Positions 1 through 6,874 of a stretch of DNA of 64,000 nt are shown piece by piece. Origin of the DNA: Roseiarcus sp963764955 (GTDB taxonomy: Bacteria; Pseudomonadota; Alphaproteobacteria; Rhizobiales; Beijerinckiaceae); NCBI GenBank assembly GCA_963764955.1, contig CAVXVE010000027.1, positions 106,271-170,270 of the forward strand, in the 5' to 3' direction. The notes under the pieces are model-generated. The model did no database searches. It was not told the origin of the DNA and saw only the letters and a program-made list of their open reading frames with translations. Each line of letters starts with the position of its first letter. Position 1 is the stretch's first letter. The position numbers were made by a program, and so were the translations under genes.

Positions 1-820
1 CGAGCACGAGGTTGAAATTGTTGTTGCCCCCGAACGTATGGCTCCACGGCAGCCAATCGACCAGAACGGGCGGCTCGGCGGTGTAGCTCGGCGTGACGGC
101 GCTGAGCATCGCCTGGTTCGAAGTCATCATCCTGTGGGTGTTGATGACGCCCTTGGGCGAGCCGGTCGACCCTGAGGTGAACAGGAGCTTGGCGATCGTG
201 TCCGGCCCGACTTCCGACTGGGCGCGGTCGACGTCGACCGCGGGCTTCGTCGCGAGCAGCGCCTCGAACGCGCTCGCGCGGCGCGAGGCGGGAGGGTTCG
301 TCCGGGCGACGACCTCGACATCCCTGGGCACTGCGGCTTCGAGGGCGGGGCCGAACGCCGCCCCGTCGTCGACGAACACGAGCCCGGGGGTGAGCAGCGC
401 GATGATCGCCCTGAGCTTGGCGAAATCCTTGGCGACCAGCGAATACGGGGCCGATATGGGGGCATAGGGAACGCCGGCGACCATCGCGCCGAGCCCGAGC
501 AGCGCGTGATCGACACTGTTGCCGGAGAGGATCGCGACAGGCCGCTCGACGCTCAACTCGCGCTCGATCAGGCCTTGGGCGATGGCGCGCGCCATATGTC
601 GGGCCGCGTCGTATGTGACCATGCGCCAATGTCGTTCGCCCTGTCGCTCGGCAAGGAACACCCGCTCCGGCGCGACCTTGGCCCAATGATCGAGCCAGTC
701 GGTCGCGGCGCGCGGGTAGGCGCCGAGCGGATGGGGCGAGCGCGCCAGCATCACGCCGTCCGCCCGGCGCTCGACGATCACTTCCGGCGGGCCGAGCGCC
801 AGCTTCGTCCTCGTCGTCAT
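1..820 (-). CDS. AMP-forming acyl-CoA synthetase, feruloyl-CoA synthase-like (partial, runs off the left edge)
   Basis: Reading the minus strand from the ATG at 818-820 gives 273 codons without a stop, up to the window edge. The protein opens with a segment typical of feruloyl-CoA synthases (ERRADGVMLARSPHPLGAYP). It carries the AMP-binding P-loop motif TSGSTGSPKGV near residue 220 and WLPWSHTFGG close to the edge. The family activates aromatic or hydroxycinnamic acids as acyl-adenylates and then CoA thioesters in the cytosol. The gene is divergent from the ArsR operon across 196 bp that holds the operator palindromes, so ArsR could affect both sides. A crotonase gene 3 kb away could serve the next step. 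The ANL superfamily call is firm; the ferulate specificity is inferred. Confidence 0.8.
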   Translation of the reverse strand, partial: MTTRTKLALGPPEVIVERRADGVMLARSPHPLGAYPRAATDWLDHWAKVAPERVFLAERQGERHWRMVTYDAARHMARAIAQGLIERELSVERPVAILSGNSVDHALLGLGAMVAGVPYAPISAPYSLVAKDFAKLRAIIALLTPGLVFVDDGAAFGPALEAAVPRDVEVVARTNPPASRRASAFEALLATKPAVDVDRAQSEVGPDTIAKLLFTSGSTGSPKGVINTHRMMTSNQAMLSAVTPSYTAEPPVLVDWLPWSHTFGGNNNFNLVL

Positions 821-968
821 CCCTTCCTCCCGTTCGGCGCGGTTTTCGACCGCGCAAAAGCAGGCGTCAACTCCATGAGCGAGGACGCCGTGGGCCTGCG
901 CCCGGTTCGCGCCGAGGGCCGCAGCGCGGCGAGCCCCAGCCTGAGCGGAAGCCGCGGTGGAAAATCAT

Positions 969-984
969 TCAACCATAAGGTTGA
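969..984. promoter_or_regulatory. ArsR-type operator palindrome, upstream copy
   Basis: TCAACCATAAGGTTGA is an inverted repeat (TCAACC / GGTTGA) with a 4-base centre. It overlaps the -35 box TTGACA at 981-986. A second copy of the same half-sites lies 40 bp downstream, centre to centre, or about four helical turns. Confidence 0.6.
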
Positions 985-1009
985 CATTCTAAAATCGCCC
1001 GCGTACATT
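981..1009 (+). promoter_or_regulatory. sigma-70-type promoter of the ArsR operon, predicted leaderless
   Basis: TTGACA at 981-986 and TACATT at 1004-1009 are separated by exactly 17 bases. A start of transcription 7-8 bases after the -10 box falls at about 1016-1017, which is the A of the arsR ATG. No Shine-Dalgarno sequence precedes that ATG. Both operators overlap this promoter. Confidence 0.55.
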
Positions 1010-1025
1010 AAACCACATGGTTGAA
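1008..1025. promoter_or_regulatory. ArsR-type operator palindrome overlapping the start codon
   Basis: AACCA-CA-TGGTT with symmetric flanking TT/AA matches the half-sites of the copy at 969-984. It covers the expected transcription start and the ATG at 1017, an arrangement that suggests autorepression. Confidence 0.55.
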
Positions 1026-1430
1026 TTACAGACCTCAGAGTTGACCCCCATCTTCCATGCGCTGAGCGATCTCACGCGCCGCCGGATGCTGCTAGCGCTC
1101 GCTTCAGGCGAGCGCACGGTCGGCCAGCTCGCCGAACCCTTCGCCATGTCGCTGGCGGCGGCCTCGAAGCACATCAAGGTGCTCGAAGGCGCCGGCCTTA
1201 TCCAGCGCGAGGTGCGCGGGCGCGCCCATGTCTGCCGCCTCGATCCTGGCCCGCTCGCCAGCGCGCACGAGTGGCTCACCTTCTATGAGCGCTTCTGGAC
1301 CGCGCGGCTCGACATTCTCGACCGGCTCCTGCGCGAGGAGGACGCGCGCAAAGCCGACGCGCCGGAGAATTCCTTTCCCCCCGAAGCCAAAACTCCAACC
1401 CCGGACCCGACCCAAGGAGACGAGAAATGA
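1017..1430 (+). CDS. ArsR-family winged-helix transcriptional regulator
   Basis: This 137-residue protein has the ArsR winged helix over residues 8-95: a helix around HALSDLTRRRMLLAL, a recognition helix at MSLAAASKHIKVLEGAGL, and a wing at IQREVRGRAHVCRL. No metal-binding ELCVCDL-type motif is present, so it belongs to the subgroup that pairs with SRPBCC/AHSA1 proteins rather than to the arsenic sensors. It overlaps the SRPBCC gene by an ATGA junction, so the two are probably translationally coupled. Two CAACCA/TGGTTG-type palindromes over its promoter fit autoregulation. The C-terminal 30 residues are low-complexity and proline-rich. Confidence 0.85.
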   Translation: MVELQTSELTPIFHALSDLTRRRMLLALASGERTVGQLAEPFAMSLAAASKHIKVLEGAGLIQREVRGRAHVCRLDPGPLASAHEWLTFYERFWTARLDILDRLLREEDARKADAPENSFPPEAKTPTPDPTQGDEK

Positions 1431-1963
1431 ACGAACGCGCCAATCCGGACGCCTATGGCGTGCTGACCGAACCCGCCACGCTGACCATCCAGCGCATGTT
1501 GCCAGGCCCGATCGAGCGGGTCTGGGCCTACATCACCGAAAGCGACCTGCGCCGCAAATGGCTGGCGTCCGGGCAGATGGAAATGAAAGTCGGCGCGCCG
1601 TTCGAGTTCGTCTGGCGTAACAGCGAGCTCACCGATCCGCCTGGCAAGCGGCCGGAGGGCTTCGGCGAGGAGCACCGGATGGAGAGCCGCATCACCGAGC
1701 TCGATCCGCCGCGCAAGCTCGTATTCACCTGGGGAAAGGAAGACAGCGACGTTTCGTTCGAGCTTGAGCCGAGGGGCGAGAGGGTGCTGCTGACCGTCGT
1801 CCACCGCCGTCTGCCCACCCGCGGCATGACGGTCGGCGTCAGCACCGGCTGGCACGCGCATCTCGACATGCTGGCCGCCCGCCTGAACGACGAAAAGTCG
1901 GAGCCCTTCTGGGACCGGTTCACGCGGCTGAGGGCCGAATACGACCGGCGCATTCCGGGCTGA
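1427..1963 (+). CDS. SRPBCC (AHSA1/START-like) domain protein
   Basis: The 178-residue protein starts at the ATG inside the arsR stop (ATGA). It has the SRPBCC fold signature: an N-terminal strand with RMLPGPIERVWAYIT, the central FEFVWRNSELTDPP region and a C-terminal helix with GWHAHLDMLAARL. Members bind hydrophobic ligands in a deep pocket, and the ArsR/SRPBCC pairing is very common in Proteobacteria. The ligand is unknown here. It is the second gene of a five-gene unit with two DUF899 genes and a small membrane protein. Confidence 0.85.
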   Translation: MNERANPDAYGVLTEPATLTIQRMLPGPIERVWAYITESDLRRKWLASGQMEMKVGAPFEFVWRNSELTDPPGKRPEGFGEEHRMESRITELDPPRKLVFTWGKEDSDVSFELEPRGERVLLTVVHRRLPTRGMTVGVSTGWHAHLDMLAARLNDEKSEPFWDRFTRLRAEYDRRIPG

Positions 1964-1977
1964 CGAATGCGGCGACC

Positions 1978-2084
1978 CGTCATTGCGGGGAGTGAAACGA
2001 CGAAGCCATCCAGAGATCGTGGAGCCTCGCCGCTTCATCCCTGGATCGCCACGCCCTCGCGGGCGCCTCGGGCTCGCGATGACG
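1978..2084. repeat. Interspersed palindromic element of the CGTCATTGCG...CGATGACG type
   Basis: The 171-base gap between the SRPBCC gene and the first DUF899 gene holds a long imperfect inverted repeat. It opens with CGTCATTGCGGGG and ends with CTCGCGATGACG, with inner arms around GAAGCCATCCAGAG and TCATCCCTGGATCGCC. Very similar REP-like elements are abundant between genes in Bradyrhizobium and Rhodopseudomonas relatives. It could act as an mRNA stabiliser or attenuator inside the operon. Confidence 0.6.
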
Positions 2085-2134
2085 ACGGAAGTCCGACCCA
2101 ATCGCAACGCGTACAAACAAACAGGAGATTGACC

Positions 2135-2927
2135 ATGCCCAACCAAGTCGTTTCGCGCGAGGAATGGCTGAGCGCCCGGATCGCGCTGCTCAGCCGCGAA
2201 AAGGAGCTGACGCGGCTTAGCGACGAAGTCGCCCATCAGCGGCAGGAATTGCCTTGGGTCCGAGTCGGCAGGCCTTACCGGTTCGACACCGAGGACGGGA
2301 CCGCAACGCTCAAGGACCTGTTCGGCGGGCCGCTCGCAGCTTCTCGTCTATCACTTCATGTTCGGGCCGGATTACAAGGCCGGCTGTCCGTCCTGTTCGA
2401 TGATCGCCGACGGGTTCAACGGCTTCGCAACGCATCTGGCGAACCACGATGTCGCGCTCTGGGCGGTGTCGCGCGCGCCGCTCCTGAAGCTGCAGGCCTA
2501 CAAGCGGCGGATGGGATGGACGTTTCCCTGGGCGTCGTCGTTCGGCGACGATTTCAACTTCGATTTCAACGTCTCGATCACCGAGGATGAGCAGAACAAG
2601 GGTGGCGTCGAATACAATTACCGGAAAGGCGAGCATCCGCTGACGGCGGCGCAGGTTCCCGAGCCCGTCGCCCGCTTCGCGGCGTCGTGCGGAACCGACG
2701 GGCGAACCTACATGCGCGACCGGCCGGGCATGAGCGCTTTCGCGATCGAGGACGGCGCCGTCTACCACGCCTATTCCACTTATGCGCGCGGCCTGGACGG
2801 GCTCTGGGGCGCCTATCAGTGGCTCGACCGCGCGCCCAAGGGTCGCAACGAGAACGGGATCTGGTGGCGCCGCCGCGACGAATACGCCGCCCCGGCGCGC
2901 CAGCCCGTTTTGCAGAATGGAGCATAG
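2135..2927 (+). pseudogene. DUF899 thioredoxin-fold protein, frame broken near 2331
   Basis: The start ATG at 2135 has AGGAG eight bases upstream. The first 65 codons read as a DUF899 N-terminus (SREEWLSARIALLSREKELT). Near 2330 an extra C shifts the frame, and the rest of the family sequence continues in another frame: QLLVYHFMFGPDYKAGCPSC, then GWTFPWASSFGDDFNFDFNV, down to 2927. Removing one base from the GGGCCG run restores a 263-residue protein of normal length. The CPSC motif is the expected active-site dithiol of these thioredoxin-like proteins. This may be a real mutation or a sequencing error. A second, intact paralogue follows two bases later. Confidence 0.75.
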
Positions 2928-2929
2928 CG

Positions 2930-3679
2930 ATGGACATGCCCAAGATTGTTTCGCGACGGGACTGGGACGCTGCGCGTGAGCAGCTTCTGGTGAAGGAGAA
3001 AGCGGTGATGCGCGCGCATGACGCGCTGGCGGCCGAACGCCGGCGGATGCCGTGGATGGCGGTCGACAAGGCCTACACATTTATGGGGCCGAACGGCAAA
3101 GTGAGCCTGCTCGATCTCTTCGAAGGCCGCCGGCAATTGATCGTCTACCGCGCCTTCTTCGAGCCCGGCGTGTTCGGCTGGCCCGACCACGCCTGTCGCG
3201 GCTGCTCGCTCGGCGCCGATCAGGTCTCGCATCTCGCGCATCTGAACGCCCGCGACACGACGCTGGCCTACGCCTCGCGCGCAGCCCAGGCGGATATCGC
3301 GCGGCTCAAGGCGCGCATGGGCTGGCGGATGCCCTGGTATACGATCACCGACGATTTCGACGCCGACTTCGGGGTGGACGAGTGGCACGGGCATAACGTC
3401 TTCTTCCGCGACGGCGACAGGATGTTCCGCACCTATTTCATCAACAATCGCGGCGACGAGGCGATGGGCACGGTGTGGAACTATCTCGATGCGACGCCTA
3501 TGGGGCGGCAGGAATTGTGGGAGGATTCGCCCGATGGCTATCCCCAGACGCCTACTTACAAATGGTGGAACTGGCACGACAATTACGAGGCCGAAAAGGC
3601 GGTCGACCCGCAATGGGTCAAGGTGTCGGACGCGGGCGAAGCGGCGTTCCGAAACAAGGAGGCGGGCGCGCAGCAATGA
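2930..3679 (+). CDS. DUF899 family thioredoxin-fold protein (second copy)
   Basis: The 249-residue protein keeps the family landmarks: SRRDWDAAREQLLVKEKAVM at the N-terminus, LIVYRAFFEPGVFGWPDHAC with a CRGC dithiol, and MGWRMPWYTITDDFDADFGV. It is clearly a diverged paralogue of the gene just upstream, not a recent duplicate. DUF899 proteins are predicted dithiol-disulfide oxidoreductases, often next to ArsR and SRPBCC genes; their substrate is not established. ATG 2930 is preferred; ATG 2936 is an alternative. It overlaps the following small gene by four bases. Confidence 0.85.
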   Translation: MDMPKIVSRRDWDAAREQLLVKEKAVMRAHDALAAERRRMPWMAVDKAYTFMGPNGKVSLLDLFEGRRQLIVYRAFFEPGVFGWPDHACRGCSLGADQVSHLAHLNARDTTLAYASRAAQADIARLKARMGWRMPWYTITDDFDADFGVDEWHGHNVFFRDGDRMFRTYFINNRGDEAMGTVWNYLDATPMGRQELWEDSPDGYPQTPTYKWWNWHDNYEAEKAVDPQWVKVSDAGEAAFRNKEAGAQQ

Positions 3680-3930
3680 GCGCGATCTCGATCGGCGGCG
3701 GGGGTTGCGGCGCGGCAATCAGCCGCGTCGCGGCCGAATGGCTCGGCCTTGCAGCCGCGCCGACCTTCGGGACGATGGCGCTCCTGACAGCCGTTCTCGG
3801 TGGCGGCCCGGAGCCACTCTGCTCGGTGGAGCACGGATCGCTCTTGAGCGGAATGGTCCCGATGTATTTGCTGATGGGCGTCTTCCATGTCGCGCCCTGG
3901 CTGAGGCTGATCGCGCGTCGGCGGAGCTGA
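3676..3930 (+). CDS. Small membrane protein of the ArsR/DUF899 operon
   Basis: The 84-residue product starts within the preceding stop (ATGA). Two hydrophobic stretches, around residues 20-37 and 54-74, flank a loop with CSVEHGS, and the C-terminus is Arg-rich. This suggests a two-pass inner-membrane protein. No family is recognised with certainty. Operon position suggests it works with the DUF899 proteins. Its stop is three bases from the stop of the convergent crotonase gene. Confidence 0.6.
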   Translation: MSAISIGGGGCGAAISRVAAEWLGLAAAPTFGTMALLTAVLGGGPEPLCSVEHGSLLSGMVPMYLLMGVFHVAPWLRLIARRRS

Positions 3931-3933
3931 CGG

Positions 3934-4746
3934 CTAGCTCTGCCGCGTGACCTTCGCCGCGCGTTTCTCGAGAAAGTCCTTGAGCCGCTCCTTGGCTTCG
4001 CCGCTCATTTCGGCAATCGCCGCCATCAGCGATTCGGTGAGAAGCCCGCTCGCCGGACTGCTGTCAGCGATGCGCGGCAGCGCGTGCATGACGGCGAAAT
4101 TGGTGGCGGCGGTGTTGGAGGCGGCCTTGGCGGCGAGCGCCATGGCGGTCTCGAGCCCTTTGCCGTCGTCGACCAGATATTGGGTCGCGCCGGCGCCATG
4201 GCCTTCCTCGGCGTTCAAGGTTCGTCCGGTCAGCATCATGTCCATGACGCGCGGGACGCCGATCAGGCCGGCGATGCGCACCGATCCGCCGCCGCCGAGA
4301 AAAATGCCGCGCTGTCCCTCCGGCAGGCCGTAATAGGCCGAGCGTTCGGCGATGCGGATATGAGCGGCGGCGGCGAGCTCGAACCCGCCGCCGACCACCG
4401 CCCCGTGCAGCACGGCGATCACCGGCGCGCGCCCGAACTCGATCGCCTCGAAAGCGCGATGCCACATGCGCGAATGGAGCACGCCGGCGAGCGCTTCGTG
4501 CTGCCCGGCGACCTCGGAAAGATCGAGGCCGGCGGAAAAATGCGCGCCCTCGCCGGTCAGCACGACGGCGCGGACCTCCGGCGGCAGCTGGGTGAAGAAG
4601 GCCTCGAGCCCGCGCACGGTGACGTCGTCGAGCGCGTTGCGCTTCTCCGAGCGCGTGAGCCTGAGATGCGCGATCGCTCCGATCCGGGTCGCCTTCAGCG
4701 ACTTCGGCAGCTCGATGTCGATCGGTTGTTCCGCTGTCTCAGCCAC
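3934..4746 (-). CDS. Crotonase / enoyl-CoA hydratase family protein
   Basis: The start is a GTG at 4744-4746 preceded by GGGGAGG; the ATG two bases upstream is out of frame and hits a stop at once. The 270-residue protein has the crotonase core: SAGLDLSEVAG, the oxyanion-hole segment GAVVGGGFELAAAAHIRIAE, and the LPEGQRGIFLGGGGSVR loop. The family binds acyl-CoA thioesters and hydrates, isomerises or cleaves them. With the feruloyl-CoA-synthase-like gene at the left edge it may act on aromatic acyl-CoAs, but the exact reaction is not readable from the sequence. Confidence 0.85.
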   Translation of the reverse strand: MAETAEQPIDIELPKSLKATRIGAIAHLRLTRSEKRNALDDVTVRGLEAFFTQLPPEVRAVVLTGEGAHFSAGLDLSEVAGQHEALAGVLHSRMWHRAFEAIEFGRAPVIAVLHGAVVGGGFELAAAAHIRIAERSAYYGLPEGQRGIFLGGGGSVRIAGLIGVPRVMDMMLTGRTLNAEEGHGAGATQYLVDDGKGLETAMALAAKAASNTAATNFAVMHALPRIADSSPASGLLTESLMAAIAEMSGEAKERLKDFLEKRAAKVTRQS

Positions 4747-5033
4747 CCATTCCTCCCCTGGCGCCAAAAGCCTTGCGAGATCTTTAGCCCCTTCTAAGCG
4801 GGCGAGTCGACGGGCTCGCGTGCGTGCCTCACGCGCCGTCGAGCCAGGCCGCGAGCGCCTCGAGCCACGGCGCCTCGATATGGACGCGGAAGCCCTCGCG
4901 CGTGCGCGATGAGGCCGCGCAGGCCGAAGACCATGAAGGCGGCCGAGGGCGTACCCTTGCGACCGCCGCGCTTTGCCCGCGCCCGAGGCGACATGCGCGC
5001 CGGTCGGCAGCGGCGCGTCTCCCGACGGAACGC
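4747..5033. other. Degenerate stretch with no supported gene
   Basis: The stretch is high-GC and open in several frames, but no frame gives a recognisable domain or a start with a ribosome site. It lies where soxA/soxG would sit in a sarcosine oxidase operon, so it may be eroded coding DNA. Confidence 0.4.
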
Positions 5034-5164
5034 TCAGCCCACCAGTCGCTTGCGGCGCGGATCGTTGGCGACGGGCATGGAGGGCGCACGCTTGCCGGTA
5101 TATTCGTCCGCCCGCGAATCGCGCGGGCCGCAGAAGGGGCAGGGAAAGATCTGTATCGGCGCGC
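5034..5164 (-). pseudogene. Possible sarcosine oxidase delta-subunit (soxD) N-terminal remnant
   Basis: Immediately after the monooxygenase stop, the minus strand reads IQIFPCPFCGPRDSRADEYT and continues to a TGA at 5034-5036. The CPxCGPR segment is the zinc-binding start of SoxD subunits, which begin almost exactly this way. Only about 40 residues remain and no start codon is obvious. The call rests on this motif plus the soxB remnant next door. Confidence 0.4.
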
Positions 5165-5497
5165 CTAGGCGGCCTGATCGCGGGCGTTCTTGATCGTCTG
5201 AAGGACTTCGAAACCTTCGAACTCCGGATGGCCGAGATAAAGCGGCTTGTTGGCGCCGGCGTCGCGGTGGGCGGCGCGAAAATGCTCGGACTGCGTCCAG
5301 GCGGTGAAGGCGTCCTTGCTCGCCCAGACCGTGTGCGACGAATAGAGCACGTGATCGTCGCGCTCGGGCCCACGCAACAGATGGAACTCGAGGAACCCCG
5401 GCACGCGGTCGAGGTGGGTGTCGCGCGACAGCCAGACATGTTCGAACGCGCTCTCGGCGCCCTTCATGACCTTGAAGCGATTCATGGCGATGTACAT
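5165..5497 (-). CDS. Antibiotic-biosynthesis-monooxygenase (HmoA/IsdG-like) protein
   Basis: The start chosen is ATG 5497, with GGGAG just upstream; a second in-frame ATG lies six codons earlier. The 110-residue protein shows the dimeric alpha/beta-barrel ABM pattern: MNRFKVMKGAESAFEHVW, VPGFLEFHLLRGP, LYSSHTVWASKDAFTAWTQS. Asn, His and Trp residues are in the places used by heme-degrading monooxygenases. It may degrade heme or be a small oxygenase. It sits inside the eroded sarcosine-oxidase region but looks intact. Confidence 0.8.
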   Translation of the reverse strand: MYIAMNRFKVMKGAESAFEHVWLSRDTHLDRVPGFLEFHLLRGPERDDHVLYSSHTVWASKDAFTAWTQSEHFRAAHRDAGANKPLYLGHPEFEGFEVLQTIKNARDQAA

Positions 5498-5539
5498 GGG
5501 CTTTCTCCCTTTCATGGGTTCAGCGCGATCGTATCACGC

Positions 5540-6150
5540 TCAGTGCGCGATGCCGGAGCCGGCGGCCTCATCGATAAGGCGCCCGGCGGGAAAACGCGAA
5601 AGATCGAAGCGGCGGCTGATCTCGTGGTGCTCGCCAGTCGCGAGCAGATGCGCGCAGCGTGCCGCCGGCGGGAATGGCCTTGAAGCCGCCGGCGGCCCAG
5701 CCGCAATTGAGAAAGATTCCTTGCGTTGGCGCTGAGCCGATGATGGGGGAGGGGTCCGGAACGACGTCGACGATTCCGCCCCATTGGCGCATCAGCTTCA
5801 CCTGGCCGAACGCCGGAAACATGTCGAGAAGGCCGGAGACGACCAGCTCGTTTATCGGCGGCGAGCCGCGCTGGCCGTATGCGGGAATGCGGTCGAGACC
5901 GCTGTCGAACACGATCTCCCCCTTATCTGACTGGCTCGCGACCGCGCCGTGCCGCGCGATGCCGCCGCGCCGCTGCCAGACGCCGCCGTTCGGCAGATAG
6001 CGGGAATTCGAGCGATTGCGTCATCAGCGGCAGCTTTTCGCCGACCTGTCCGGACCCCAGAGCTCGGCGTTTGCGCCAGGCCTGCGGCCAGCCCTGGTGT
6101 CTCGCGAAGCCCTGGTGCAGGAGAGCGAAGGCCGAATAGCGCCCGCTCAT
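5540..6150 (-). pseudogene. Sarcosine oxidase beta subunit (soxB) remnant with internal deletion
   Basis: The ATG at 6148-6150 overlaps the TetR stop. The first 27 codons (MSGRYSAFALLHQGFARHQG...) match a SoxB N-terminus. After about 80 codons of scrambled sequence, later SoxB blocks appear in a different frame (LPNGGVWQRRGGIARHGAV, then QWGGIVDVVPDPSPIIGSAP and NCGWAAGGFKA). The true C-terminus, with FDLSRFPAGRLIDEAAG, is in a third frame and stops at 5540-5542. Total length is about 610 bp against roughly 1250 bp normally, so about half the gene is missing and it cannot make a flavoprotein. Heterotetrameric sarcosine oxidase has probably been lost, while the DMGDH-like enzyme upstream is intact. 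Confidence 0.75.
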
Positions 6151-6851
6151 GGCCCCCCTCGCGATGGCTCGAAATCCGGGATATGCGCATGGCCCATGGC
6201 GTAGGCGCGGAAGGCGTCGATTTCCGCTTTGGTGGGATCGACGCCGGTGAAAGCCTTGAGATAGTAGGGAGTGAGTTTGAGGCGGGCCTCCATCGGCTCA
6301 TCAAGGTCGAGCGCGTAATAGCCGATCTGCATGGAGTAGAGCACTCGCGCGCGGACGAAGGCGTCCTCATCCTCGTAGCCGAAGCGCACGAACAGAGCTT
6401 TCAGCGCCTCTGTCCTCAGGCGATCGGAGCGGTCGACGGCCTTGCGGACGCTCGGAGAGCGGCGCGCCCATTCGCGAATGGCGAAATCGAGCCGTGGGCT
6501 GAAGATCAAGGGATCGACCCAGCAGCGAAACACGTTGCAGACCGCCTGATTGACGCTCGCCGCGGGCGCTTCAGCTTGCGCCACGATCGAGCGGGTGTTG
6601 AGCGCCTCCCAACGGTCGAGCAGGGCGTCGAGCAGCTCGTCGCGATTCTTGAAATACCAGTAGAAGCTCGACCGCGACACGTCGAGCCGTTCGCTCAAGG
6701 CGAGCACCGTCACATGGTCGACGCCCTCGACGGCGAGCGCGGTCAGCGCCAGGTCGAGCCAGTCGTCGCGCGTCGCCTTGACGGCGCCCGATCGCGCCCG
6801 CCGCTGGTGCGGCGAGCCTGAAGCGAGCGGCGAGAGTGCGGCGTCGCTCAT
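6147..6851 (-). CDS. TetR-family transcriptional regulator
   Basis: The 234-residue protein has an N-terminal TetR DNA-binding domain: DWLDLALTALAVEGVDHVTV, then LSERLDVSRSSFYWYFKNRD as the recognition helix. The all-helical C-terminal half is a ligand domain. It lies 23 bases downstream of the DMGDH-like gene, and its stop overlaps the soxB remnant start. It therefore probably controls methylated-glycine degradation, with the ligand expected among dimethylglycine, sarcosine or related amines. That role is inferred from context only. Confidence 0.85.
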   Translation of the reverse strand: MSDAALSPLASGSPHQRRARSGAVKATRDDWLDLALTALAVEGVDHVTVLALSERLDVSRSSFYWYFKNRDELLDALLDRWEALNTRSIVAQAEAPAASVNQAVCNVFRCWVDPLIFSPRLDFAIREWARRSPSVRKAVDRSDRLRTEALKALFVRFGYEDEDAFVRARVLYSMQIGYYALDLDEPMEARLKLTPYYLKAFTGVDPTKAEIDAFRAYAMGHAHIPDFEPSRGGP

Positions 6852-6874
6852 CGGTCAGTTCGTCGCCCGGCCTG

